Shown: in pieces, positions 47,172 to 59,279 of the stretch
Layout of the letters: every line of letters begins with the position of its first letter
Position numbering within the stretch: position 1 is the stretch's first letter
Source of the DNA: Lycium barbarum
Lineage: Eukaryota; Streptophyta; Magnoliopsida; Solanales; Solanaceae
Assembly (NCBI RefSeq): GCF_019175385.1
Contig: NC_083342.1
Location: forward strand, 117,180,376 to 117,244,375
DNA: 64,000 bases
Direction: 5' to 3'
Translations under genes and position numbers: made by a program
Notes under the pieces: generated by a model
Databases searched by the model: none
Seen by the model: the letters and a program-made list of their open reading frames with translations, nothing else
Told to the model about the DNA's origin: nothing

Positions 47172-48505
47172 GTTCAAAACACGATTAATATAACATTGTA
47201 GTTTGTGTTCCGTATCTAAAATTTTATTATATTAATGTTCGCTATGAACACAAAATCGGCAAATTTATTAATATTTTTTAAAAGAGAAGACTTGTTTAAA
47301 AGGAAACTATTTTCTTCTCTTTGAGATAAAACAATATCAATATTTAAGCATCGGTTGATACTATCAATTTTAATTTGATTAATTTAAAGGTGTAAAATAT
47401 TTATTATTTTTTATCAAATTTTGATTTGGACAATTCTAATTCAAATTATTAAATTAATTTTACATGTTTAAAACGAAACAAAGTAGAAATTGATTTTTTA
47501 TTTAAACTAAGAAATATTATTTTTTAATTTTAGTAAATATTCTCGGTTTAGCTCATTTTACTTGTTATGTTGTCTTTTGCATGGTTTTTTAAGAAAACGT
47601 CGATTAGAATTATAATTTGACTAATTTACCTTATTCATTATTTGATCTGCATTTGGTATTTTTTTTTATGACATTGATTTCTTTTCACATTTATTAGAGT
47701 AAGAATAAAAATAAAAAAGTAATTAAATTCTATATTATTTTAAAATATAAATATTTTAAGTATATTTATTTTAGTAAACATAACAAATAGATGACATGGC
47801 GGAATAGCAAATACAACAGTTTAATATCTAGATTAGATCTCAGGCTAATATAAAAAAAGAAAGAAAAATGTATGGTTTGACTACTTAACCTTTTGAAGAA
47901 AAACAATTTCATGGATTGACACACATGTGGTAATGAATTCATCATTATTGACTTAATGAGATACATTGGAAATTACATGAATATTATTTGATTTTTTAAA
48001 TGGGGGTGCACTTTTTTTTTTTTGGACATTATTAATTTGCACTATTTTTATGCATATATATATATATATATATATATATACTATGTTCAAAACACGCACT
48101 TTTTTTTTTACATTATTTTTTTTTTAATATGGGGTTCACTTTTTTTTTTAATATTGCTTGATGTCGTTTAGTATGGGGTGCACTTTTTTTTTTTTGGACA
48201 TTATTAGTTTGTACTATTTTTATGCATATGATATATATACATATACTATGTTCAAAACACGATTACTATAACATTGTAGTTTGTGCTCCGTATCTAAAAC
48301 TTTATTATATTAGTGTTTGCTACGAATATAAAGTCTACACTTTTTTTTTTAAACATTATATTTTTTTTTAGCATGGGGTTCACTTTTTTTTTTTTTTTTG
48401 ATATTGCTTGATTTTGATAATATGGGGTCCATTTTTTTTTCCCATGAGTTTGGAGATGGTGAGTTCCATTTCCCTTTTGGACATTATTAGTTTGCACTAT
48501 TTTTA

Positions 48506-48543
<38 letters not shown>

Positions 48544-49962
48544 GTTCAAAACACGACTAATATAACATTATAGTTCGTGCTCCGTATCTAAAACTTTATT
48601 ATATTAGTGTTTGCTATGAATACAAAGTCTGCACTTTTTTTTTGACATTGTTTGTTTTTTAATATGGGATTCACTTTTTTTTTTTTTATATTACTTGATT
48701 TTGTCAATATGGGATACTATGTTCAAACTTCAAAGCACGATTAATATAACATTGTAGTTTTTGCTCCGTATCTAAAACTTTATTATATTAGTGTTTGCTA
48801 CGAATACAAAGTCTGCGCTCTTTTTTTTTGACATTGTTTGTTTTTTTAATATGGGATTCACATTTTTTTATATTGCTTGATTTTGTTAATATGGAGTCCA
48901 CCTTTTTTTTTTCTCGTGAGTTTGGAGATGGTGGGTTCCACTTTATTTACTTTTTTTTTTTTTAAATATTGGTTGGTGTTTTTTTTATTTTTTAAATATT
49001 GGTTGGTGTTTAATATGGGGACCACACTTTTTTTTAAAGTATTTTAAGTATGTTGCTGTACAATAATTTCATTTGCTCCCACTAATGGGTTGATACGCAT
49101 GTGGCAATAAATCCATCATTATTGATTTAATTGTTTGATTTTCTAAGCACTTTTGTATTTTAAGTATGTTGTTGTACAATAATTCTATTTGCTCCCTCTA
49201 ATGGGTTGATACGCACGTGGCAATGAATCCATCATGCTATATGGGCCCACAATTTTGTTTTTCAAAAATTGGAAAACGGATATATATATATAAGTATTTT
49301 AAGTATGTTGCTGTACAATAATTTCATTTGCTCCCACTAATGGGTTGATACGCATGTGACAATAAATCCATCATTATTGATTTAATTATTTAATTTTCTA
49401 AGCATTTTTGTATTTTAAGTATGTTGCTGTACAATAATTTCATTTGCTCCCTCTAATGGGTTGATACGCATGTGGCGATGAATCCATCATTATTGATTTA
49501 ATTGTTTGATTTTCTAAGCACTTTTTTTTAACATTGTTTGTTTTTTTAATATGGGATTCACTTTTTTTTTTTTTAATATTGCTTAATTTTGTTAATATGG
49601 GATCCACTTTTTTTTTCCCGTGAGTTTGGATGTGGTGGGTTCCACTTTTTTTTTCTTCTCTTTTTTTTTATTACTGGTTGGTGTTTAATATGGGATCCAC
49701 TTTTTTTTTCCCGTGAGTTTGGATGTGGTGGGTTCCACTTTTTTTTATTACTGCTTGGTGTTTAATATGGGCCCACAAATTTTTTTTTAAAATATTAGTA
49801 GTTGTTTAAAATATGTGGGCCGCAATTTTTTTTTTTTTAACTATTAGTAGTTGTTTTTAAATATTAGTAGTTGTTTAAAATATGTGGGCCCACAATTTTT
49901 TTTTTTTGGGCCCACAAACGGACGACGAAGTGCCCAAACTGGTGCTTCTAATATAGTAGTAA
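47012..49962 (-). mobile_element. Non-autonomous Helitron with a 19-nt 3' hairpin
   Basis: On the minus strand the 3' end is GCCCGTGCGCAGCACGGGC (47025-47043; 8-bp stem, 3-nt loop), then GGCGT and CTAG at 47012-47015, followed by host T: the Helitron 3' signature. The 5' end near 49962 (ACTACTATATTAGAAGCACC and TCGTCGTCCG) matches sister copies. Inside are an (AT)n array (47100-47168), a region collinear with 29340-30000 inverted, and many copies of a ~200-bp unit. No Rep/helicase frame is present. Confidence 0.88.
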
Positions 49963-50293
49963 TTTTTGAATAGGTTTTTGAGTGTTAGACTAAAGTTAAA
50001 AACTTACATGCATCCAATATTTACATTAGATCATATTATATATCATGATTAAGCCATAAACTAAAGTATATACAATTATCAAATAACTATAATTGAACGA
50101 TAGAGTATATGTTAAATATGTATCATGTATTCACTTAATTTGCGTAAATACCAAATATGGATAAGTTTTAGAAAATATGACTGAACAAATCGTCTTTTAA
50201 GTGAATGTAATTATTTCTTGAATGGGTTTACTTGAAAGAATGTTAAAAATTCTTATTGTGGCGAATGCTTATAAATAAAGGAGATGACATGAT

Positions 50294-52765
50294 TGTTACA
50301 CCTCGAAAATTTTTCCGTACTTGTGTGATGAGTAGAACAATGAAGGACTTGAGTGTATGGTGTTTTACTAAGTCGAGAATGGCTAATTTTGCATTTTTGG
50401 AAATAATAAAGTTGCAGAAAAATTTTCACCCAGTGGTCGTATATGGCACTATACGGCCCGTAAAGTGATTTACGGACCGTATAGTGCAATCGTCTTTCAT
50501 TGCGTCAAAAATCTCAAGTTTCTGTTAAGTGTTGAAATGGTTAAAAACGACCCAGAATACGGCCCGTAAACCAGGTCGTAAACCACCAGGTCCCTCAGCC
50601 AAGACTTTCTGTAAATGGTGAAAATGATTAAAAACGACTTGGAGGACGGCCCATAAACTGGTTTACGGACCGTAAACCCCAGTCGTAAAGTGCCATGACA
50701 CTCAGCCAAACCTTCTGTTTTTGAATTGCTTAAACACGATCATGGAAGACGGACCGTAAACCACAATACGGTCCGTAAACTGCAGTTTACGACCACTGTT
50801 CACCCGACGAGAATTCATTAAAGATCAGGTTTTGGGATTATTAAAAAGGGACCAAAGCTCATTTTATTTCATTGTTCATCCATACACTTCAAGAAAAGCT
50901 CCAGAACTCTCCACATACTTCATCCATAGAAATTCAAGAGAATCAAAGGGAATATCAAGATCATCACCACTAAATTCATGAAAATAAGTGTAAGAACACA
51001 TCAAAGGATCTTCTAAGTCAAGTAATTCCCAAGAAGGTGAAACTAGGGTTTTGTCTAAGTGAAGCAATTCAACTCAAGGGTTGTTCAACCACTATCCAAG
51101 GTAAGCTTCATGATCATTCTATGTTGTTTGAAGTATTGACAAGCTTAGACACTTGAAATGTAGAAGAACATAGAAATGGACCATTATTGAATGAATAGTG
51201 ACATGAATGAATGATAGTGAAATTGAACTACGAATATTGGAGTGTTGTGAGTACAAATACGTTATAAATGATGTTTATATCATGAAACAAGCATTAAATG
51301 CAAGGATGAGCTAAAATCATTAAATAAGGGAAAATTGGAAGAAAATGGTGGATTTTGCTAAATGTACGTAAACGACGATTGTTGATTGCGATATTGTGAA
51401 TAATGTTATGAATGTTGGGAGTTAATATACAACATGGAAAGTAGTATGAGCAAAGGAAGCGCTGTCCGACTTCTCCTAGAATTAGCGACGCGTTCTTGTA
51501 GTTAGTATGCTAATGTTGATATGAATTCTTTATGAAGGTAACGACGCGATATTGAAGGAGAACGAGTGAGCGATATCTTAGCTAAACGACCAAGGTATGT
51601 GAGGCTAGTCCCTTCTTTCTGATGGCATGAATCTTGTAGCACGAAATTCCTATTCTCTTCATGAGTTCTTGTAGTCCGAAAGGCTAAGAGTCTAACTCCT
51701 TAATGTCTATATAAGATGAGGAATACGATATGATGATACTAGTATAATGATGATGTTAATTATCGCTTACACTCACCTTATGTACTAGTTCCTTCAAGGT
51801 GAGGCAGAGTATCAATAGTTGATCCATAATGGAATCGGGGGATCACGACCTTACGTCACCCCGATAGAGTAAAGTTGATCTTGAGCCTTATGCATGTATT
51901 ACAATGAGATAAGTATTTTATGATGAGTATATTATTATTAGGAGCATTTTATGATAAGCATGACATGAGCATTTCACACCGTGCCTAGTTGGCCGGGCAG
52001 TCACCGCCAAGGCGGGCAGCTATACGGATACACCATGACCTTCGGGCATGGGCAGACACCACTAGTGGGCGGCATGAGATGGTACCCCGGACGCGGGAGG
52101 CCTGGACGCGGGCTAATATTATTGATTATCACACCGTTCCGACATGGACGGGCAGCTTGCATATGATGCATATATGTTATGAGGAGGAGTATGAGTAAGA
52201 TGGCACGCATGATTTCCTTTATGATTATCAGACAGATCCAGATATTTCACGTTGATGTTATCACTATGTTGTTGATGTTTTCTTTCATTGTTTATGCTTC
52301 TCATACTCAGTACAACATTCATACTGACGTCCTTTCTTCGGACGCTGTGTTCATGCCCACAGGTAGACAGAGAGGAGAGCTTGGCCCAGATCCTCAGTAG
52401 CAGTCAGCTGGTTGAAAGCACTCCATTGTCCGGAGGTGCTTAGGATTATCCTTTTGGTATATATGTATATTTTGGGCACGACGGAGTCTTGTTCCGTCCA
52501 TGTATATACAATATGTTAGTAGAGACTCGTAGATACGCAGTGTGGGTTAGATGGTCTCACAAGACGTTTTCATATGCGTGTATATTATTTTGATGGCCGA
52601 AAGGCAATTGTATATAAAGTATTTATGTTTGTTTAATTATGATTTTCCTACAACTGGTATGTAAATTGATAAAAGAATATTAAATGAGCAAGATAAGTAG
52701 TAGAGTGAGCGGTGCTCGGTAACTAGCTCCGGGTACCCGTCGCGGTCCCTAGTTGGGTCGTGACA
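50294..52765 (+). mobile_element. Solo LTR with perfect 5-bp target duplication
   Basis: It begins TGTTACACCTCG and ends GGGTCGTGACA (2472 bp). ATGAT flanks both sides exactly (50289-50293 and 52766-52770), and the paralogous segment at 43366-43375 shows the uninterrupted target. It is the same family as 1-877. ACGGNCCGT palindromes cluster at 50450-50790. A second part (51760-52760) resembles the transcribed R-U5 end. No coding region is present. Confidence 0.93.
50450..50790. repeat. Cluster of TTTACGG-N-CCGTAAA palindromes in the solo LTR
   Basis: About nine half or full copies are seen, for example TTTACGGACCGTAT (50469), TACGGCCCGTAAACC (50559), GGTTTACGGACCGTAAACC (50661), ACGGACCGTAAACC (50749) and TACGGTCCGTAAAC (50767). 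They are separated by 20-70 bases of non-palindromic sequence that also contains repeated GTCGT words. Confidence 0.85.
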
Positions 52766-53260
52766 ATGATATAGATGAATGAAAACACACACAAACTCTT
52801 TTTCAAAATTTGAATCAAAGTGTCTCATTGGAACATGTTATTAGAAGATGAGGTGTTCAATTGAAATAGGGCTTAGCTCGAATGTTTAAATGAAATATCC
52901 TGATAAGTTTAAGGGACTGATTATATATTAAACCTAAATTTTTTATACTATCAAATTGAATTCACGTAGAGATAATACATAATTGCCCCCTGAACTTGTA
53001 CCTTATCCCCTGCGACTCCCAATGCCACCATTTCTGCCACAAGTCTACCTACCTTTTACTGCTACCGCTTCAACTCATTCTTTCAATTTCATAATCTTAT
53101 CCAAAAAAATTCTCTTAAGGTTTGAACAGGTTTTCAAAACCTATTAGATTGAATTGTAATAATTCAAGAATTTCTTTATCTGAGTTTCAGCCCAATGTCG
53201 TATAACTCATTTTATTCTTTTGAAACCTTCATTTCAGTTGTGCTGAAATTTAATTTATGC

Positions 53261-53380
53261 CAGTCGAAATTTATACCGCACTAAAAGTGTTGAAGGAGAA
53301 AAGTTAAATACACAAATTTGAGTTTTAATATTGGGCCCGTGGGATCCAAACCCATTTTAGTAAGCTCCTTTCTCTCTTTC

Positions 53381-53424
<44 letters not shown>

Positions 53425-53688
53425 CTATTCTTAAAATGATTTTTTTTATTTCCCGTTTTCTTTGAAACCTCGAGATTATCATAACGCATAACTCATAAGC
53501 ATGAATGCAAAAAACAAAAACAAAAAAATAGAATGTGCAATTGTAACTCTTTTAGAAAGACAATAATAACTATTTATTAGTGCTTTTTATCAAATAAAAA
53601 GCTAAAAGTACACACACTTTTATTGCAACATAAAATATGTGTGCTCGTTGCTAACAATAACATGGTAAATTAAATATTGTTTTCACTC
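53261..53688. other. 3' flank of the first cysteine-rich peptide gene
   Basis: It contains a (TTA)n/(ATT)n microsatellite (53385-53422) and sequence shared with 61445-61777 (GTGGGATCCAAACCCATTTT and AGTAAGCTCCTTTCTCTCTT). The shared part marks one border of the duplication that carries the gene. Confidence 0.7.
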
Positions 53689-54336
53689 TCAATTTGTGCA
53701 ACAAGAGATGCATAGGAACGGAAACTCAGGCTGGCATCTGCAACACTTGAATTTCTTGCACAATCCAAAGCCGCAACCTGAAATTGTCCAAAACAAACAT
53801 TCTCCATATATCAGAACAATAAAAAATATCATCACAAAGACTTGGAATTAATTCAAAAAACATATTATAAGCCAATCCGGCAACGAGAGTCTATGTGCTT
53901 GGAAACCAAAATTTTGCAATTGTAATTTTCATCATAAACATAATTATACTCATAAGAGAGATTTATATTTTTAAAGTAATCTTTTGTTATTCTTTATTAA
54001 CACGGGAAAAAAGATAAATAAAAAAAAAGTAAGATATTCCTAAATTTAGGTATACTTACTTGCGATAGAGACACGAGTGCTACGACTCGCAGTAGACAAA
54101 TCTAGTGAGATTATTGGTGATGTTGCTTCTTCTATGGGTGTTGGCTCAAATACATATGGTGGTGATGTTGCTTCTTGTGCGGGTGTTGGCTCAAGTACAT
54201 ATGGTGGTGATGTTGCTACTTCTGCGGGTGTTGGCTCAAATACATATGTTGGTGATGTTGCTTCTAGGACTAATGGAGAAAAAACAACAAAAAAGACAAC
54301 AATCATGCACCACATAACATTGGTTAATTTTGCCAT
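53689..54336 (-). CDS. Secreted cysteine-rich pro-peptide with Pro-rich repeats, copy 1
   Basis: Two exons join in frame: 54060-54336 (donor GTAAGT) and 53689-53777 (acceptor TTTCAG), 121 aa. Residues 1-24 form a signal peptide (hydrophobic core WCMIVVFFVVFSPLVL). Residues 24-83 are four 15-residue units of the form EATSPPYVLEPTPA, encoded by 45-bp repeats. After a Ser/Arg-rich link (SRSTRVS), exon 2 encodes a 28-residue tail with eight cysteines spaced C-x4-C-x4-CC-x-C-x7-C-x2-CC (residues 94-119). Signal, variable proline spacer and Cys-rich end fit a secreted, processed peptide of the apoplast or vacuole. I do not recognise the family, and the role is unknown. The repeats could also suit a cell-wall protein. 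Start at 54336 follows the hydrophobic signal. An (AT-rich) promoter lies to the right; a second copy is at 61778-62427. Confidence 0.8.
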
Positions 54337-55174
54337 CTTAAAAGTACTTGTTATGCTTGTAGCTACTTTTCTTCTCTCTCTTTTCCCCCCTCTCTATTGA
54401 AGTGCTTTTAGGCATGTGATAGCTACTCCTTTTATAGCAAAGATAGAACACAATTTAAAAGTTAGTAGTGTTTATTTTTTAGTAAGTAGTTACGATCAAT
54501 TATTAGTATGCACTAGAGGAAATAGAGTCAAATTATAAAAATCATATGTAGACACATGTAATCCGTTTTAAAATACTATAGAATAGAATATAAAATCATT
54601 GGGTGACAAAATATATGGATCAAGTACTACATTTATACCCAAATGGTTAAGTTTTATCCTTTTTTGGCAATTTGATAGACATTTTTTAAAATTCTCTTTA
54701 TGTAGTTACTTAAAAAGTAATATTTGGTAACTGAATAATGTTTTTAACTCAATTTGTTTTTTGCTCAATATTATTATTTGGTAATTGAATAATGCTTTAC
54801 GTGTAAATCTGTGAAAGTTTATATGTATAGGTGTAATGTATGTATATACTTATAGCCTGTTTGACCGAGCTTATTTTTTTCCAAAAGTACTTATTTTTTC
54901 TAATAAGTGCTTATTTATAAAAAGTGAGGTGTTTGGCCAAGATTTTGAGATAAAATAAGTGGGGAGTAGTAGAAGTTATTTTTCAGAAGCTAAAAAATAG
55001 CCTTTGCCCAAAAACACATTTCGAAAAAGCACTTTTGAGAAAAATACATACTTAGAAGCACTTTGTAAAAGTTTGACCAAAAACTAATTGTTGCTCAAAA
55101 GTATTTTTTAAATTAATTGGCCAAACAGAAACTGCTTTTCGCCAAAAGTACTTTTTTATAAAGCCAAAAAAATG
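54337..55174. other. Upstream region of cysteine-rich gene copy 1
   Basis: A TATAAAA sequence (minus strand, 54431-54437) lies about 100 bases upstream of the start, preceded by a CT/AG-rich leader. Further right (54852-55170) is a MITE-like block beginning TATAGCCTGTTTGACCGAGC, of which about 140 bases are missing from the second copy. Confidence 0.5.
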
Positions 55175-57145
55175 TGTAACGACCCGATAGGTCGTTATGG
55201 GGTATTTGACCATTTTAACCTTGCTAGTACCCTCCCGAGAATAGAAATGTGCTTAATGAGAACTCAAGGAGTTAGAAATCTAAAAACTGAAACTTTTGTT
55301 GTTTATTGTTGTGCATTGTTTGAAACTTATCTTCATTTTCGCTGAGGGGGTGACTTAGTAAATTTGACCTCCGTTGGGGAATTCTGAGGCCTCTAGTCAG
55401 TCCGTAACAGGTTTTTACATTGATCTGCATGTTTAACTGGTGTTTGTCGGGCCTCAGATTGATATGTGTTGGGTGAAAATCTAGTGAAAACTCCAGAGCT
55501 CACTGGTCGATTTGGACCGTTGTAGCGGTGGTAATACCGTTGCAGCGAGTTCGCCATAATGGTGCGTGGTTCGCCGGTGCGGGAAATGGGGAATTAAATG
55601 AGGTCCGCCATAGCGGAACGATTCCCGCTATAGCGAACGTCGACCGCTGCAGTAGTCAACAAGAGGCAAAAACTGTATTTTATATTCCATATTTCGAACC
55701 CATTCCCCACGTAACACCAAAAACACTTCCCAAGAAATATTAAGGCGATCTTTCTAAGGTTAGGTCACCACTCTTCATCAATGTAAGTATCAACCTTTAT
55801 CTTCATTCATTCCATAATCGTCTTAAGTTCCTACATCCACTAGAGGTTCTTTAATGGTGAATTGAAAGGTTAGAACCCTAGAAATTGCAAACCGTTGAAT
55901 ATTTGATGGGTTATTGATTTTATTATTGTTTGATCATCTAGCTAAGACTGTAGATTATCACTTCCTAGGGTGAGAAATTTATTATTAATGGTGGAAATTA
56001 TTGATTGAGACTTAGGGTTCCAATAAAATTGAAAACTTTAGCCTAAAAACTGTTTGGAAGGGCATGAATTGATTAGAAAACCCATGAATTGGAATTGTAT
56101 GATGGTTGGGGTTGATTTTATGATGAATTCACACTTAGTGATAGTTCACCTATTTAAAAATAGTGGAAGTAGTTGGGTTCTCTTCCCCAATTATTGTTTG
56201 TTTGTGTAGATGTGCCATTACTCACTTAACGTTATGATTACTAGACTTTAAACGTTCTGAAGCTTCACGAAAGGGAAATCTATTGCGGAGTGTTGGATAG
56301 TTCCAGTTCGGCTTTGAGGTAGGTTATGGTCTACTTGAATTAAAATTTGATCAGTTGAATGTATATGTAATAAAATTGATGGGGAAAAACATGTATAGGT
56401 CTTCGAACATGAAGTCTAGTTGGAAATTCCTAGGTTGGTACTGATTGATTGATTATGTGGGCTGGTCGCCATTACTTTCTGCACTGAACCTGAGGTGAAA
56501 TTATTGTGATATGAGAAGGAATGACTTAATATGTACTCTTCTTGTGATTGAAATGATTTCATATTCATATTGATTGATGAGCTGATTTGTTGAGTCTTGA
56601 TTGATTGTGCCATGGTGCCTTGTGTTCTTGACTTTGGTATTGTTGACTGATCCTATTCCATATTTACTAATGATCTGGAAATCAGTCGCGAACCACATTG
56701 TGATGAAAAATAGGATACATATATATATGAAAAATGCACATTTGACAGGGGTGGGGATGTGGCCTAGTTATGGGCTCGTGATCCGAGGTTAGTTCCGGAG
56801 GGAGTGGTACATGGATATCATGGGTCCCCTGCAGGTCAGGACCATTTAGGAAAACATTACCATTTAGCATGTGTGTACACTGTTGAGATGCTTTCATTAT
56901 TGTATTGCATTGCATCGAACTCATATTATTCCTGTGTTGGCTGATTTTTGTTGATGACATTATTTGGATATGTGTTGTTGTGCCTATCTGCCTATCTTAT
57001 TGATTTTATGAACGTATGCATGATACTAATATTAGTGGGCCTATGATATCTACCGGTACATGGTGTTTGTACTGATACTACCTTGCTGCACTTTTTATTT
57101 GAGTGCAGATTGTGTGCCAAAAACATCTTCCAGACCTCGTATCTG
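55175..57145 (+). mobile_element. LTR of a third family (TGTAACGACCC type), 3' end not found
   Basis: It begins TGTAACGACCCGATAGGTCG, in which TAACGACC (55177-55184) and GGTCGTTA (55190-55197) form a perfect 8-bp stem. The duplicate segment at 63100-63118 runs through AAAAAAATGG without it, which fixes the left end. A cluster of GCGG/CCGC and CGCTATAGCG palindromes lies at 55515-55660. The right end is lost where another repeat starts near 57150. The 71-codon frame at 55528 is a by-product. Confidence 0.75.
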
Positions 57146-57158
57146 GTCGTTTCCAAAT

Positions 57159-57975
57159 TTGGCCGCCATGTGTGATTTATTGTATCCATTATTCCGACGA
57201 TTTTGAGTTCTAGATCTAGCCATCGTCATCACCTCCATAGCCGTCGCCATATATTTTATATTTTTGCTTGTATTTCTATATTCCGGAGGAGAATTTTCTG
57301 GCAAATCCCTGTAATTTTTGAATTTGTATTGTTAGAATACATCCGAATTGAATACAGTGAATGTAATACAATGTAATAGTAGTTACGAATGAATACAGTC
57401 GAATATCTCAGGGTTTTTTGAATTTTTGTTGCTTGAATAGGGTAAACTGAATACACCGTAAAAGCATATATGAATGAATACAGCTGAATTGAATACAGTA
57501 AGTTGAATACAACCGAAATGGATACAACAAAATACAACTGATGACAAACACTTTGTAGCTACGAGCAGTAATTAACGGAACTATAATTACGCCTTGCAAA
57601 TAGTATCCAAACTATAGTCATTCTATGAATGAATACAGCTGAATTGAATACTGTAAGTTGAATACAACCGAAATGGATACAACAAAATACAACTGATGAC
57701 AAACACTTTGTAGCTACGAGCAGTAATTAACGGAACTATAATTACGCCTTGCAAATAGTATCCAAACTATAGTCATTTGTTAAAATTTCTCTAATATAAA
57801 TTTGACCCACTGAACGCACATATAGGATATTGGGTTGGATAAAAAATTGAACGAAGCTGAGCAAAGGAGCTCCAATATAGATTTTGTAGTGGCCTTAAAC
57901 CCCCAACTGGGGTTTTGGTCTGTTAACGCTATTTTCTTATTGGGTCAATTTTGGTTGTAGCCCAAGTTGACAGAT
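57159..57975. repeat. Repeat inverted relative to 63330-64000, with a 153-bp tandem duplication
   Basis: GCCGCCATGTGTGATTTATT at its left end through CCTTAAACCCCCAACTGG and GGTCTGTTAACG at its right appears inverted at 63330-64000. Within it, a 153-bp unit starting ATGAATGAATACAGCTGAAT occurs at 57471 and 57624, nearly identical. It is full of GAATACA words, like 37300-38290, and may be a non-autonomous DNA transposon. Frames in it are not coding. Confidence 0.8.
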
Positions 57976-58074
57976 GGTGTATACTCTCGCTACTCCCACG
58001 GACTAGGTGTCTAGGACTATAATGGTCTACATGTATCAATGAACCCGCTAGCCAACTCGTGACATTTAAAAACT

Positions 58075-58170
58075 AAAAAGTTCAGAGATTTTGACTATAC
58101 GGAGGCTCGATCTCAGGCCCATTCGTTATAAATGAACCCGCTAACCAATTGAGCTACGCTTTTCCAATGT
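58075..58170 (-). repeat. tRNA-derived SINE fragment
   Basis: On the minus strand it reads GCGTAGCTCAATTGGTTAGC (a good box A), followed about 40 bases later by TGAGATCGAGCCTCCG (box B-like). GAACCCGCTA also occurs once more at 58043, a possible partial duplication. Confidence 0.55.
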
Positions 58171-59134
58171 TGCAAGAGGGTTCATTTCATTTATATATAC
58201 AATTTCCAATGAATTAATACATGTAAAAAGCCACAACATTTGGCGAAGTGGGTTCAGTTGAATCCCCTTGACCCAATGTAGGTCCGCCCCTGAGCAGAAA
58301 TGAAAAAATAAGTGGGGGTCAGCGGCTTTGGAGAAATGAGGGAGAAGAGGAGTAGTGAGGTTTAATGTGAATTTGCTATGAAATACAAAATATAGCTATG
58401 TATAGTAATTATTTTAAATTATAGTTGTGAATAGTAAATACCTAGTAGGTGTTAGTTACACCATGTAAAATTTCCTAATTGAATGGGAAAATATTGGGTA
58501 ATGTATTTTCATTAAGTGATAAGGGAGTTTTAACAATTTTTTGCACCAATATAAGTGCCCTTCATAGAGACTAGTCTTTAATTTTTGCCCTTGTATTGTG
58601 ATTTTTAATTTTTGTACTTACTGCTTATTTAATGAAAATATCCCTGTATGCTTCCTTCGGCATAAGTTTCATAACATTTTTATCTTCAGAAAATGAACTT
58701 TTATCTCGCTTGGCAAAAGTTCTGTAGGAACTCATTTATGCAACATAAGTTGTGTAATATTTTCCAGATTATGTTGAGTGTTGATTTTTTTTTCTTTTTC
58801 CAGCATAACTTGTGTGGATGTGATGATACATATGCCCAAGCTAAATGCTAACTGTGGCGAGCGGAATCTAAACTTATGCCTTTTTTCAAATTATATTGAA
58901 TGTTGAAAGTTTTGTCTCGTCTGGCACAACTTATGGGATGTTATGATACATATGCCAAAACTAAACGCTAACTATGTCGGCTGAAATTTAATTTATGCCG
59001 CGCTAAAAGTGTTGAATGACAAAAATTAAAGTCGCAAATTTGAGTTTTAATAGTGGGTTGCATAGAAGATTACTGGAGCATTCACGACCCGTGGGATCCC
59101 ATTGTAGTAAGTTCCTTTCTCTCTTTCTTTATTA
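58171..59134. other. Repeat-derived spacer
   Basis: It contains the block shared with 46695-46860 (at 58290-58490) and a region with CAGCATAACTTGTGTGGATG and GATGATACATATGCC repeats (58803-58960) that resembles the fold-back family. It ends with CACGACCCGTGGGATCC, also seen at 53330 and 61443. No gene is seen. Confidence 0.5.
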
Positions 59135-59220
59135 CTAGACGGCTTATGCCCGTGCTGCGCACGGGCCCAACACTTTAGATTATAGTGCATTTATGTGTAT
59201 GTAGTTGTCTTTGAATAGTG

Positions 59221-59279
<59 letters not shown>

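Larger units (their letters stand above)
46905..53260. repeat. Segmental duplication, copy B, split by a Helitron and a solo LTR
   Basis: Ancestral sequence matching 43020-45010 is left as islands at 46905-47011, 49963-50293 and 52766-53260. The gaps are exactly the Helitron (47012-49962) and the solo LTR (50294-52765). The islands hold no coding frame. Confidence 0.8.

Noticed and set aside
52001..52210. Overlapping frames in the GC-richer part of the solo LTR
   Set aside because: Open frames exist on both strands at once, with no recognisable protein, inside a solo LTR with confirmed ends.
54077..54400. Plus-strand frames of 70-113 codons opposite the cysteine-rich genes
   Set aside because: They are antisense shadows of the 45-bp repeats; the minus-strand frame has the signal peptide, splice sites and conserved cysteines.
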